Source: an uncultured Lachnospiraceae bacterium
Lineage (GTDB): Bacteria; Bacillota; Clostridia; Lachnospirales; Lachnospiraceae
Assembly (NCBI GenBank): GCA_947588845.1
Contig: CANQAR010000034.1
Location: forward strand, 1-39,033
DNA length: 39,033 nt
Reading direction: 5' to 3'
Under the pieces are notes generated by a model that was not told where the DNA came from, made no database searches, and was given only the letters and a program-made list of their open reading frames with translations. This document shows positions 15,684 through 23,321 of this stretch, in pieces. Every line of letters starts with the position of its first letter. Positions within the stretch are counted from its first letter, which is position 1. A program made the translations under genes and the position numbers.

Positions 15684-16634
15684 TCATTTTGAACGTTTTT
15701 TTCCTGCCAGAAAAGGCAGAAAGCTGTTTATAAACAGTGCGGCCGGAGTCAGAAGCGCGCAGACCAGGACCAGTGCGGCAAGACCTCCGGGGAAAGTGTC
15801 TGTATGAAGGCCAGGGATAAGCTGTACAATGCGGAGCACAATCATGTGAAGTCCGAGAAAAACCAGCGTGTTTTCCCCAATCCACTCAAGAATCCGGATA
15901 CGTACGCGTTTGAGCGCGGACAGGACAACAAAAGAACCCGCCGCCGCGCATACAGTGAACAGAAGAGGATTGCCGAAAGTCAGCTTGTAGATTCCCGTTT
16001 TGCCGTTGACCAGCGCGAGCGCGCCTTCCAGCCCGGCCAGAATTACGAGAGCGGCGGGGCGCGGGCTGCTTTCCAGGATCAGGCCGCATCCCGCGTATCC
16101 GAGCGCAAGAAATCCCACAGAAGAGCAGCAGCGCAGCGCGGCCGATAAAAGAGGACTGCCGTTGTTTTTCAGGAAAAACGGAATCAGATATAAAAGAATG
16201 GCTGCGGCTGTCATCAGCCGTCCGCTTTTCTCCGCCTTGAGCAGAAGAATGAGCAGAAGCTCCGAGAGAAAGAGCGTCGGCAGAAACCACAGCGGAACAT
16301 TCAGCGGGTTCAGCAGAAGCCCGCCCCAAATGTTCTGCCCATTGAAATTAAAATGATTTCGCAGTCCGTAAATTGCCGCAAATACGAATTCAAAAAAAAT
16401 ATAGGGAAGGATCAGTTCTTTCAGTCCGGAGAAAAAGACCTGCCTGACAGGGCGGTCTGCCGTCTGCGTATAGTTCAGCAGGATGCCGCTGATAACAAAA
16501 AACAGCGGAATGTGAAACGAATAGATCAGAACGGGCAGAATACCGTCTGTCTCCCAGATGTGCCCCAGAATCACAAGAAGCATTCCGAGGCCTCTGGCGG
16601 CGTCCAGAAAAAATAAGCGGGTTTTTCTGGTCAT
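15684..16634 (-). CDS. Acyltransferase 3 family membrane protein
   Basis: The 316-residue protein starts with the family signature RLFFLDAARGLGMLLVILGH and SFHIPLFFVISGIL. It has about ten membrane segments (LILPYIFFEFVFAAIYG, NVPLWFLPTLFLSELLLILL, and others). Such enzymes transfer acyl groups to sugars or other envelope compounds at the membrane. Its start overlaps the folB-folK stop by four bases (ATGA), so it is translated from the folate operon. The biochemical link to folate synthesis is not obvious. Confidence 0.85.
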   Translation of the reverse strand: MTRKTRLFFLDAARGLGMLLVILGHIWETDGILPVLIYSFHIPLFFVISGILLNYTQTADRPVRQVFFSGLKELILPYIFFEFVFAAIYGLRNHFNFNGQNIWGGLLLNPLNVPLWFLPTLFLSELLLILLLKAEKSGRLMTAAAILLYLIPFFLKNNGSPLLSAALRCCSSVGFLALGYAGCGLILESSPRPAALVILAGLEGALALVNGKTGIYKLTFGNPLLFTVCAAAGSFVVLSALKRVRIRILEWIGENTLVFLGLHMIVLRIVQLIPGLHTDTFPGGLAALVLVCALLTPAALFINSFLPFLAGKKRSK

Positions 16635-17482
16635 AATGAGTTCTCCGTTTCAGAAGAACTGACCTGCGCGAGAAGCTGCGATACCGTCAGACCGAGAATC
16701 GGATGTCTTTTCCACGGCGCGATCTGCGCGAGTGGTTTCAGGACAAATTCCCGCAGATGCATTTCCACGTGGGGAATGATCAGTTCTTCCGTGTCCATGA
16801 TCAGATCGTCATACAGCAGAATGTCGAGATCAAGCGTCCGCGGTCCCCAGTGAATCAGGCGTTCGCGTTTTGCATCCTGTTCGATCCTGTGTAAAAGAAG
16901 CAGCAGCTCCTGCGGGGTAAACAGCGTGCGCAGACTCAGACAGGCATTCAGGAAATCATCCTGCTCTACGCCGCCGTAGGGCTTTGTGCACAGATAGTCG
17001 GAAACCTTGATCAGCTCGCACCCGGGAGTTTCCGCAAGCGCTTTCACCGCGTTGTCAAGATACGCCTGCTTGTCCCCCAGATTGGATCCGAGACCAAGGA
17101 AAGCGGTATGCCAGCCCCGCGTAATTGTCACGGAGACTGTCTCGAGCGGAAGACCGACCGGCGCCCAGGGCTTTTTCAGTTCGATCGTCACGGCCTGAAG
17201 ATGTTCCGTGTGAAGCAGAAGCTTTTGTGCGAGCTGTTCCGCCGCGGCCTCGATCAGCTGGTAGGTGTGGTTCTGCAGAAATTCTGTGATCTGCTGACTC
17301 ACAATTCCGTAGTGGATCGACTGTGTCAGATCGTCCGTTATTCCGGCCGTGCGTGTGTCCGTGTAGAGATCGGCTGACACGAGAAATTTCTGTCCCAGCC
17401 GGTTTTCCTCCGGAAATACGCCGTGATGTGCGAAGACTTCCAGATTTTTGATGGATATTTTATCAAATTGTTCTAAATTCAT
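16631..17482 (-). CDS. folK: Bifunctional dihydroneopterin aldolase / HPPK (FolB-FolK fusion)
   Basis: The 283-residue protein has two domains. Residues 1-120 are dihydroneopterin aldolase (ISIKNLEVFAHHGVFPEE, the pterin-binding EAAAEQLAQKLL). Residues 125-283 are 6-hydroxymethyl-7,8-dihydropterin pyrophosphokinase (TAFLGLGSNLGDKQAYLD, GPRTLDLDILLYDDL, IPHVEMHLREFVLKPLAQIAP). It performs two consecutive steps before FolP in cytosolic folate synthesis. The fusion is known in other Firmicutes. It lies 56 bases after folP and overlaps the acyltransferase. Confidence 0.95.
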   Translation of the reverse strand: MNLEQFDKISIKNLEVFAHHGVFPEENRLGQKFLVSADLYTDTRTAGITDDLTQSIHYGIVSQQITEFLQNHTYQLIEAAAEQLAQKLLLHTEHLQAVTIELKKPWAPVGLPLETVSVTITRGWHTAFLGLGSNLGDKQAYLDNAVKALAETPGCELIKVSDYLCTKPYGGVEQDDFLNACLSLRTLFTPQELLLLLHRIEQDAKRERLIHWGPRTLDLDILLYDDLIMDTEELIIPHVEMHLREFVLKPLAQIAPWKRHPILGLTVSQLLAQVSSSETENSL

Positions 17483-17538
17483 TGCAGAATCTCCATAAGA
17501 ATATTTTTTACAGGAAACTTTCGCTTTCCTGAACCGGT

Positions 17539-18354
17539 TTACTTGTGCTCCCGAAGGATTGCCTGTGTCATCCGGATCGCCCGGAGATTTTCCTTCACAT
17601 CGTGGACCCGGATAAAAGACGCGCCTTTTTGTACGCCGAAGACGGTTGTAACAAGCGTCCCCTCCACACGCTGGTCTGTTGGGAGATCGAGCGTCAGCCC
17701 GATCATGGACTTGCGCGAGGTAGCGAGCAGAATCGGACAGCCGAGTCCGGCCAGTTCTTCGAGATGGTTCGTGACAATCAGATTGTGCTCGTAAGTCTTG
17801 CCGAATCCGACCCCCGGGTCGAGGATGATCTGGTCCCGGCGGACGCCTGCCGCAAGCGCGATCCCGACAGACTCCCGCAGGTCATTCAGCACGTCCGTCA
17901 TGAAATCCTCGTATACGGCTTCTTTGCGGTTGTGCATCAGACAGCAGGGAACTTTGTACCGGGCTGTGACCTCGGCGGCACGGCGGTCATATTTGAACCC
18001 CCAGATGTCGTTGACCAGATCGGCGCCTGCCGCAAGCGCGGCCTCGATAACCTCGCTCTTATAGCTGTCGATCGATACGGGAATGTCAAAATTTTCCTTG
18101 ATCATGCGGATGACGGGGACAACGCGCGCAATCTCCTCAGCAGTTGTAATCTGGACATGCCCAGGTCGTGTGGACTCGCCGCCGACATCGATGATGGAGG
18201 CTCCCTCGGCGATCATATCCGCGACGTGGGCTTTCGCGCGTTCCTGGTCATTCCATTGTCCGCCGTCCGAAAAAGAATCCGGCGTGACATTGAGAATTCC
18301 CATGATGTAACAGTCGTGTTCTGTGTCAAAAGTACGATTTCCGATTTTAATCAT
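17539..18354 (-). CDS. folP: Dihydropteroate synthase
   Basis: The sequence has all FolP signatures: YIMGILNVTPDSFSDGG, IIDVGGESTRPG, PVSIDSYKSEV, LVNDIWGFKYD, LDPGVGFGKTYEHNL, LATSRKSMIG and the C-terminal FIRVHDVKENLRA. It condenses hydroxymethyl-dihydropterin pyrophosphate with p-aminobenzoate and is the sulfonamide target. I chose ATG 18354 (GGAG six bases upstream); an in-frame ATG at 18366 is also possible. It lies between the HD hydrolase and the folB-folK fusion in the folate operon. Confidence 0.95.
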   Translation of the reverse strand: MIKIGNRTFDTEHDCYIMGILNVTPDSFSDGGQWNDQERAKAHVADMIAEGASIIDVGGESTRPGHVQITTAEEIARVVPVIRMIKENFDIPVSIDSYKSEVIEAALAAGADLVNDIWGFKYDRRAAEVTARYKVPCCLMHNRKEAVYEDFMTDVLNDLRESVGIALAAGVRRDQIILDPGVGFGKTYEHNLIVTNHLEELAGLGCPILLATSRKSMIGLTLDLPTDQRVEGTLVTTVFGVQKGASFIRVHDVKENLRAIRMTQAILREHK

Positions 18355-18501
18355 AAAAAGCTCCATTCCGCCGCCTTTAGGCCGGCGGCACAAATCGTGA
18401 TGATTTTCACAACAGGAAAATGCGTTGTCTGCATTTCTGGAAAAGTTACGGCAGATTTTCCGAAAGAGGGAAGGACTCTGCTCATGTCCCGGATAAACCG
18501 C

Positions 18502-19122
18502 TCAGACTGTGAGCGTCAGATTCTTTTTCTCCCTGCTCCAGTCGCATTCCGGCTCCGCGGGGCACGCAAAACAGCACCGGGAGCGTTTGTCCGCCCGGTA
18601 GATCATGCCGGAAAGACCTTCGGCAAAGGCGGCTGCCTTATCCCGGTGGGAGAGGATCGCGTCGAGGATCCGTCTGGTATCCTCCTGACTGAATCCGCAT
18701 TCCGGCAAAATTTCCGCTGCGAGCTGCGCGCTCGCTTCGTGATGCGGAATCCCTTTTGTATATTGTAAATGCCGCCCGATGTCATGCAGCAGGGCGGCAG
18801 CATAAATGAGATATTTCGGGACAGTTGTTCCGGTTTCCAGATTTTCAATGTAAGCGATCCGCGCGACGTCCAGCAGGTGGTTTCTGTCGTGGCCGCAGAA
18901 AATACGCTCCCGTTCCAGCCGCTCGGTCGCGAGCAGGCTTTCCTGAAAGAGCGGGTGCTCCCAGATCCGCTGAAGGCGGTCGTTTTCCGCTGCGGCACAG
19001 GAGCTCCCGTCTGCCTTTTCCGGACGATTTTCCAGAGTTTTTCCGCCGGATTCTGCCGGAAGCTTTCCCGCGAAAGCTTCACAGGACTGCGCCGCAATAT
19101 TTTTCATGGTTTTTTCATTCAT
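18502..19122 (-). CDS. HD-domain phosphohydrolase of the folate operon
   Basis: The 206-residue protein has an HD metal-dependent hydrolase domain: [27 protein letters not shown] with the HD pair, [12 protein letters not shown], and [10 protein letters not shown] Cys-rich C-terminal motif follows ([13 protein letters not shown]), as in relatives annotated only as HD domain-containing. Its start overlaps the folE stop by four bases, so the two are co-translated. I infer a role in pterin metabolism, possibly removal of phosphates from dihydroneopterin triphosphate, since no other enzyme for that step is in the operon. This is untested. The N-terminal 45 residues look poorly conserved. Confidence 0.8.
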   Translation of the reverse strand: MNEKTMKNIAAQSCEAFAGKLPAESGGKTLENRPEKADGSSCAAAENDRLQRIWEHPLFQESLLATERLERERIFCGHDRNHLLDVARIAYIENLETGTTVPKYLIYAAALLHDIGRHLQYTKGIPHHEASAQLAAEILPECGFSQEDTRRILDAILSHRDKAAAFAEGLSGMIYRADKRSRCCFACPAEPECDWSREKKNLTLTV

Positions 19123-19682
19123 CTTCCTTTGTACTCCAGCATCCGGTAAAACGTGGTCTGCAGGGAATCATTTCCCTCAAAGACGCCGCGGGTCACCACG
19201 GTGACGGTCTTCGTACCCGGCTTTTTCACTCCGCGCATGGTCATGCACATATGTTCCGCCTCGATGAGCACCATAACGCCCTGCGGCTTCAGCTCCTGCA
19301 TGAAAATATCGGCGATCTGTGTGGTAAGCCTCTCCTGAAGCTGGAAGCGGCGGGCATAGACCTCAACTGTCCGCGCAATCTTGCTCAGGCCGACAACCTC
19401 CTGATTCGGTATATATGCAATTGCGGCCGTACCGTAAAACGGCAGCATGTGGTGTTCACAGAACGAATAAAAATGGATATCTTTCTCAAGAACCATGTCA
19501 TTGCTGTCCACATGAAAACGCTTCGCAAGGTGCGTCGCCGCATCCTCCGTATACCCTCCCGCAAGATCGCGGTACATGCGCGCGATCCGGTCAGGTGTCT
19601 CAAGCAGTCCTTCGCGGTGAATATCCTCACCGATTCCTTCGAGTATCAGCCGTACACCCTGTTTGATTTTTTCTTCATCCAT
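19119..19682 (-). CDS. folE: GTP cyclohydrolase I
   Basis: The 187-residue protein has the type I signatures: [15 protein letters not shown], the zinc/catalytic [33 protein letters not shown] and [16 protein letters not shown]. It opens folate synthesis by converting GTP to dihydroneopterin triphosphate. Start 19682 follows GGAGG at good spacing; a start at 19697 would overlap that ribosome site. It is the first gene of the operon and is preceded by a leader of about 420 nt. Confidence 0.95.
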   Translation of the reverse strand: MDEEKIKQGVRLILEGIGEDIHREGLLETPDRIARMYRDLAGGYTEDAATHLAKRFHVDSNDMVLEKDIHFYSFCEHHMLPFYGTAAIAYIPNQEVVGLSKIARTVEVYARRFQLQERLTTQIADIFMQELKPQGVMVLIEAEHMCMTMRGVKKPGTKTVTVVTRGVFEGNDSLQTTFYRMLEYKGR

Positions 19683-20105
19683 AAGTAATTCCTCCATAAA
19701 TCAGGGATACAAATAATGGCCGCAGCAATACATTCCGCCCTGCGGCAGAATCTGACATACTGTGGATATAAAGTGTTGCGGTTCCTGTGCCTTCTGCGCA
19801 TCACGTTCCGCAGAAAGAACAGTAACCATAAAATGGCTGTGCGTAAGATATAAAGAAGCGGTGGATACAAATGACATGAGAGAGCATTGTAACCACACGG
19901 ACAGTACTGCAGATTTAAGTCAAGTACACTTCCGTATTTGGCTGCTTTTGCTTCGTAGCTATCCAAATATACTCTTGCACAGAACCCGCCCAAGTCCGTG
20001 CGGATTATTCGTTCCTTCCGGCAGTCAGACTCTGTTCCGGAATCAAAAGATGATCCTGCCGCTGATCTGCCGGGGGAAAAGCTGCATTCAGCTTTCCTTC
20101 CAGTA
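19683..20105 (-). promoter_or_regulatory. Long 5' leader of the folate operon
   Basis: Between the minus-strand promoter at 20112-20140 and folE lie about 420 bases. Near the 5' end are two strong stems: GGAAAGCTG/CAGCTTTTCC, and CCGGCAG(A)TCAG with CTGACTGCCGG. Further on, TATTTGG pairs with CCAAATA. A 58-codon frame (M at 19877, stop at 19701, ending YCCGHYLYP) could be a leader peptide but has no clear ribosome site. I do not recognise a known riboswitch, including the tetrahydrofolate class. Confidence 0.4.
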
Positions 20106-20111
20106 AACCCT

Positions 20112-20140
20112 ATTATAACCTATTTTGCGCACATATGCAA
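20112..20140 (-). promoter_or_regulatory. Promoter of the folate operon
   Basis: On the minus strand TTGCAT (20140-20135) and TATAAT (20117-20112) are exactly 17 bases apart. It points toward folE and diverges from the yhaM promoter. Confidence 0.7.
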
Positions 20141-20210
20141 CTAATGACAAATAATTAACGGAAGAATAATACTACAGAAAAGATCAGGGCCTGTGTTTTT
20201 CACTTGGTTC

Positions 20211-20239
20211 TTTACGAACCGCAATAATTCTACTATAAT
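20211..20239 (+). promoter_or_regulatory. Promoter of yhaM
   Basis: TTTACG (20211-20216) and TATAAT (20234-20239) are 17 bases apart and about 160 bases before the yhaM start. The leader has no recognised element. Confidence 0.6.
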
Positions 20240-20401
20240 AATCCGGTATATAAAAGTACCACATTCCGGCAGCTTTTGATTACGGGGTGGACGGTAACAT
20301 AAATATTGCTGTTTCTGTGCCGGCGAGTCCTGAATTTGCAGAACCGTCTGCCGGTCAGGAGAAACGGCAGTCACAGAAGGACCGGAAAGGGAGAGGACAG
20401 T

Positions 20402-21349
20402 ATGAAATATATAGAAACATTCCGCGAGGGAGACAAGATTAACGACATTTATCTCTGCAAATACAGACAGTCGGCGGTGGCCAAAAACGGAAAAATTTAT
20501 GAGAATGTGGTTTTTCAGGACAAGACGGGTACGATCGACGGGAAGATCTGGGATCCGAATTCCGCCGGGATCAGTGATTTTGAGGTGCTGAATTATGTGT
20601 GGGTCACGGGGGATGTGACGAATTTTCAGGGGACGCTGCAGCTCAATGTCAAGCGCGTGCGCAGAGCCGACGCGTCAGAGTATGTGGCGGAGGATTATCT
20701 TCCGGTCAGCGAAAAAAATATTGATGAAATGTATACAGACCTGATGAAATGCATGGAAAAAGTAAAAAATCCGTATCTGAGAAAACTGATCAGCATGTAT
20801 TTTATTGACAATCAGGCATTTATAGAAGCATTTAAGAAGCATTCCGCGGCGAAAACCGTCCATCACAGCTTTGTCGGCGGGCTTCTGGAACATACGCTCG
20901 GCGTTGTCCGGCTGTGCGATTTTTATGTGATGCAGTATCCGTATCTGAACCGGGATCTGCTGCTGACGGCCGCGCTGTTTCATGATATCGGGAAACTGAA
21001 GGAGATCTCGAATTTCCCGGAGAACGACTATACGGACGACGGACAGCTGCTCGGCCACATTGTGATGGGCAGCGAGCTGGTCGGCTTTGCCTGCCGCCAT
21101 ATTCAGAACTTCCCGAAGAAACTGATGAGCGAGCTGCAGCACTGCATACTTGCGCATCACGGGGAGCTGGAGTACGGTTCTCCGAAAAAACCGGCGCTCC
21201 CGGAAGCGCTGGCGCTGAACTACGCCGACAATACGGACGCGAAGCTGGAGACCATGCGCGAGGTTATAAAAGGCGCGGGGATAAATGCGGAGTGGCTTGG
21301 TTACAACAAATTGTTTGAGTCAAATATCAGGAAGAGTACGGAGTTTTAG
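20402..21349 (+). CDS. yhaM: 3'-5' exoribonuclease YhaM family protein
   Basis: The 315-residue length matches Bacillus YhaM. An N-terminal OB-fold (about 1-95; GKIYENVVFQDKTGTIDGKIWD, WVTGDVTNFQGTLQLNVK) is followed by an HD domain (HHSFVGGLLEHTLGVVRL, LLTAALFHDIGKLKEI, HCILAHHGELEYGSP). It degrades RNA and single-stranded DNA from the 3' end in the cytoplasm. Start 20402 follows GGGAGAGGA. It is a single-gene unit divergent from the folate operon. Confidence 0.9.
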   Translation: MKYIETFREGDKINDIYLCKYRQSAVAKNGKIYENVVFQDKTGTIDGKIWDPNSAGISDFEVLNYVWVTGDVTNFQGTLQLNVKRVRRADASEYVAEDYLPVSEKNIDEMYTDLMKCMEKVKNPYLRKLISMYFIDNQAFIEAFKKHSAAKTVHHSFVGGLLEHTLGVVRLCDFYVMQYPYLNRDLLLTAALFHDIGKLKEISNFPENDYTDDGQLLGHIVMGSELVGFACRHIQNFPKKLMSELQHCILAHHGELEYGSPKKPALPEALALNYADNTDAKLETMREVIKGAGINAEWLGYNKLFESNIRKSTEF

Positions 21350-21406
21350 AGATTGCCGCGGATCCGGGTGAAAACGGAAATGACCTGCCCGGCAGAATGG
21401 GATATC

Positions 21407-21527
21407 ATGATGCCGGGGTCGAAAGGCCATGCGTTTTATGTTCACATGAAAAAGCATGACACCGAAGCCCAAAAACACCGAAAAGGAGCCAGTTTTCATG
21501 GAAAAATGTGCGGATTTAAGGTGGGTG
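21407..21527 (+). repeat. Dispersed ATGATG element, copy 3 (5' part only)
   Basis: ATGATGCCGGGGTCGAAAGG (21407 onward) through the CATGGAAAAATGTGCGGATT motif matches the first 120 bases of the other copies. The GC-rich interior and most of the far end are missing. A short match to the far part (GGAGAAACCA at 21533) suggests an internal deletion. It ends about 50 bases before the rlmD start and creates an in-frame upstream extension of that gene. Confidence 0.8.
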
Positions 21528-21578
21528 GAGAAACCAGCGGTGTCTGAAAGCCTGACGGAGAATACAGCAGGAGGCAGA

Positions 21579-23138
21579 ATGAAAAAAGACGATGTGATCA
21601 CAGTGAAAATAGAAGATCTGAGTAATGAAGGACTTGGAATCGGGAAATATGACGGATTCACATTTTTTATAAAAGATACCGTGATCGGCGACGTGGCCGA
21701 GGCGAAGGTCATGAAAATGAAGAAGACTTACGGGTATGCCAGGCTGACCCGTCTTGTGGAGCCCAGCCCGGACCGCGTCACGCCTCCCTGCCCGGTTGCG
21801 CGCCAATGCGGAGGCTGTCAGATCCAGGCCATGTCCTACGAGGCGCAGCTTCGCTTTAAGGAGAAAAAAGTCCGCGGAAATCTCCGGCGCATTGGAAAAT
21901 TCGAGGATATTCCGATGGAGCCGATTATCGGGATGGGAGAACGAAAGTCTGCCGATGGAACTGAGACTGGGGAAATTTCCCGCGGATTGCCGGATTTGGC
22001 TGCCGGGATGGACTCTCTGTCAGTTGCGGAAACCGGCGGCAGAAAGCCAGACTGTGAAAATTCCAATGCTGCAGCAGAATCCGGATATCCTTTCCGATAC
22101 CGCAACAAGGCGCAGTTTCCGATTGGGAGAGACCGCAGCGGGAAGCTGACCGCAGGCTTTTATGCCGGACGTACTCACACGATTATTCCCTGCGAGGACT
22201 GTCTGCTCGGCAGCGAACTCAACCGTCCGATTCTGGAAACTGTGCTCGCCCACATGGAAAAATACCAGATACCGCCGTATGATGAGACCGCCGCAAGCGG
22301 TCTTGTCCGTCATGTCATGACGCGTGTCGGATTCCATACCGGTCAGGTCATGGTCTGCCTCGTCATCAACGGCGATTCCATTCCTCACGCGAAAGAACTG
22401 ACGGAGAATCTGTCCCGGGTTCCCGGCATGACCAGCATCATTCTGAACATCAATAAAGAGCGGACCAACGTGATCCTTGGCCGCGAGCAGAAACTGCTCT
22501 GGGGAAAGGAGACAATCGAGGACACAATCGGGGACATCCGCTTTTCGATATCCGCGCAGTCCTTCTATCAGGTAAATCCCATACAGACGGAAAAACTGTA
22601 CCGTAAGGCGCTCGAATATGCCGCTCTCACCGGAACGGAGACCGTCTGGGATCTGTACTGCGGGATCGGCACAATCTCCCTGTTTCTGGCCCGCAGCGCC
22701 CGCCAGGTCTGCGGCGTTGAGATCGTTCCGGAGGCCATCCGCGACGCGCGCCGAAACGCAGAGCTGAACCAGATCACAAACGCAGAGTTTTATGTCGGGA
22801 AAGCAGAGGAAGTTTTGCCCGAAAAATATAAAAACGAAGGAATCCACGCGGATGTCATCGTCGTCGACCCGCCTCGCAAAGGCTGTGAGGAGAGCGTCCT
22901 TGCCACGATGCTGCAGATGGCCCCGGGGAGGATTGTCTATGTGAGCTGCGATTCCGCGACGCTCGCGAGAGATCTGAGGTATCTGTGCGACGGCGGGTAC
23001 AGACTTGAGAAGGTCTGCCCTGTGGATCAGTTTGGAAACAGCGTCCATGTGGAGACTGTTGTTCTTTTAGTCGCGGAATATGTCAACGCCCGGGAACATG
23101 TCTATCTGGAGTATAAGCCGGAACATAGTATAGTATAA
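21579..23138 (+). CDS. rlmD: 23S rRNA (uracil-C5)-methyltransferase, RlmD/RlmCD family
   Basis: The 519-residue protein has an N-terminal TRAM domain (about 1-60), an iron-sulfur Cys set (C71, C77, C80 in CPVARQCGGC) and a C-terminal SAM-dependent domain (VWDLYCGIGTISLFLA, VVDPPRKGCEES, catalytic Cys in YVSCDSATLARDL). It methylates a uridine of 23S rRNA. Residues about 120-168 are a Gly/Ser/Glu-rich insertion between EPIIGM and YPFRYRNKAQFP, which are nearly adjacent in typical members. Start 21579 has AGGAGG. An in-frame ATG at 21456 lies within the dispersed repeat and is rejected. Confidence 0.93.
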   Translation: MKKDDVITVKIEDLSNEGLGIGKYDGFTFFIKDTVIGDVAEAKVMKMKKTYGYARLTRLVEPSPDRVTPPCPVARQCGGCQIQAMSYEAQLRFKEKKVRGNLRRIGKFEDIPMEPIIGMGERKSADGTETGEISRGLPDLAAGMDSLSVAETGGRKPDCENSNAAAESGYPFRYRNKAQFPIGRDRSGKLTAGFYAGRTHTIIPCEDCLLGSELNRPILETVLAHMEKYQIPPYDETAASGLVRHVMTRVGFHTGQVMVCLVINGDSIPHAKELTENLSRVPGMTSIILNINKERTNVILGREQKLLWGKETIEDTIGDIRFSISAQSFYQVNPIQTEKLYRKALEYAALTGTETVWDLYCGIGTISLFLARSARQVCGVEIVPEAIRDARRNAELNQITNAEFYVGKAEEVLPEKYKNEGIHADVIVVDPPRKGCEESVLATMLQMAPGRIVYVSCDSATLARDLRYLCDGGYRLEKVCPVDQFGNSVHVETVVLLVAEYVNAREHVYLEYKPEHSIV

Positions 23139-23220
23139 AAAGTTGACAGATCCCATACGCTAATCAGTGCTATGAGCCTTGCAGAAGAGCTCAGTCACCA
23201 TGTTGCGCAAACGAGTGAAA

Positions 23221-23280
23221 GAGCAGGATATGAAAGTGACGGAATCTGGTGAGAAGGCTGATCGAGAAGATTCCAGTTTA
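23221..23280 (+). pseudogene. 3'-end fragment of a large serine recombinase gene (left flank)
   Basis: These 60 bases align with 30710-30780 at the 3' end of the recombinase remnant on the other side of the methyltransferase island. Both have GAGCAGGATA..GAA.GTGA.GGAAT and GTGAGAAGGCTGATCG. The left copy lacks 11 bases in the middle. They form a direct repeat bracketing the island. The 80 bases further left hold nothing recognisable. Confidence 0.75.
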
Positions 23281-23321
23281 CGGAAATTGGTGATGCCATT
23301 GAGAAATAAGGAGATGACAAG

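Noticed and set aside
17545-18768. 407-codon open frame on the plus strand opposite folP and the HD gene
   Set aside because: It is a shadow of well-supported genes on the other strand, with no ribosome site or recognisable motif.
19646-19993. 115-codon minus-strand frame in the folate leader
   Set aside because: It runs into folE in another frame and has no ribosome site. Short peptides in it look interesting (QYCPCGYNAL) but could not be matched, so it is only mentioned as part of the leader.
22020-23048. 342-codon open frame antisense to rlmD
   Set aside because: rlmD has clear catalytic motifs; the antisense frame has none and follows its codon pattern.
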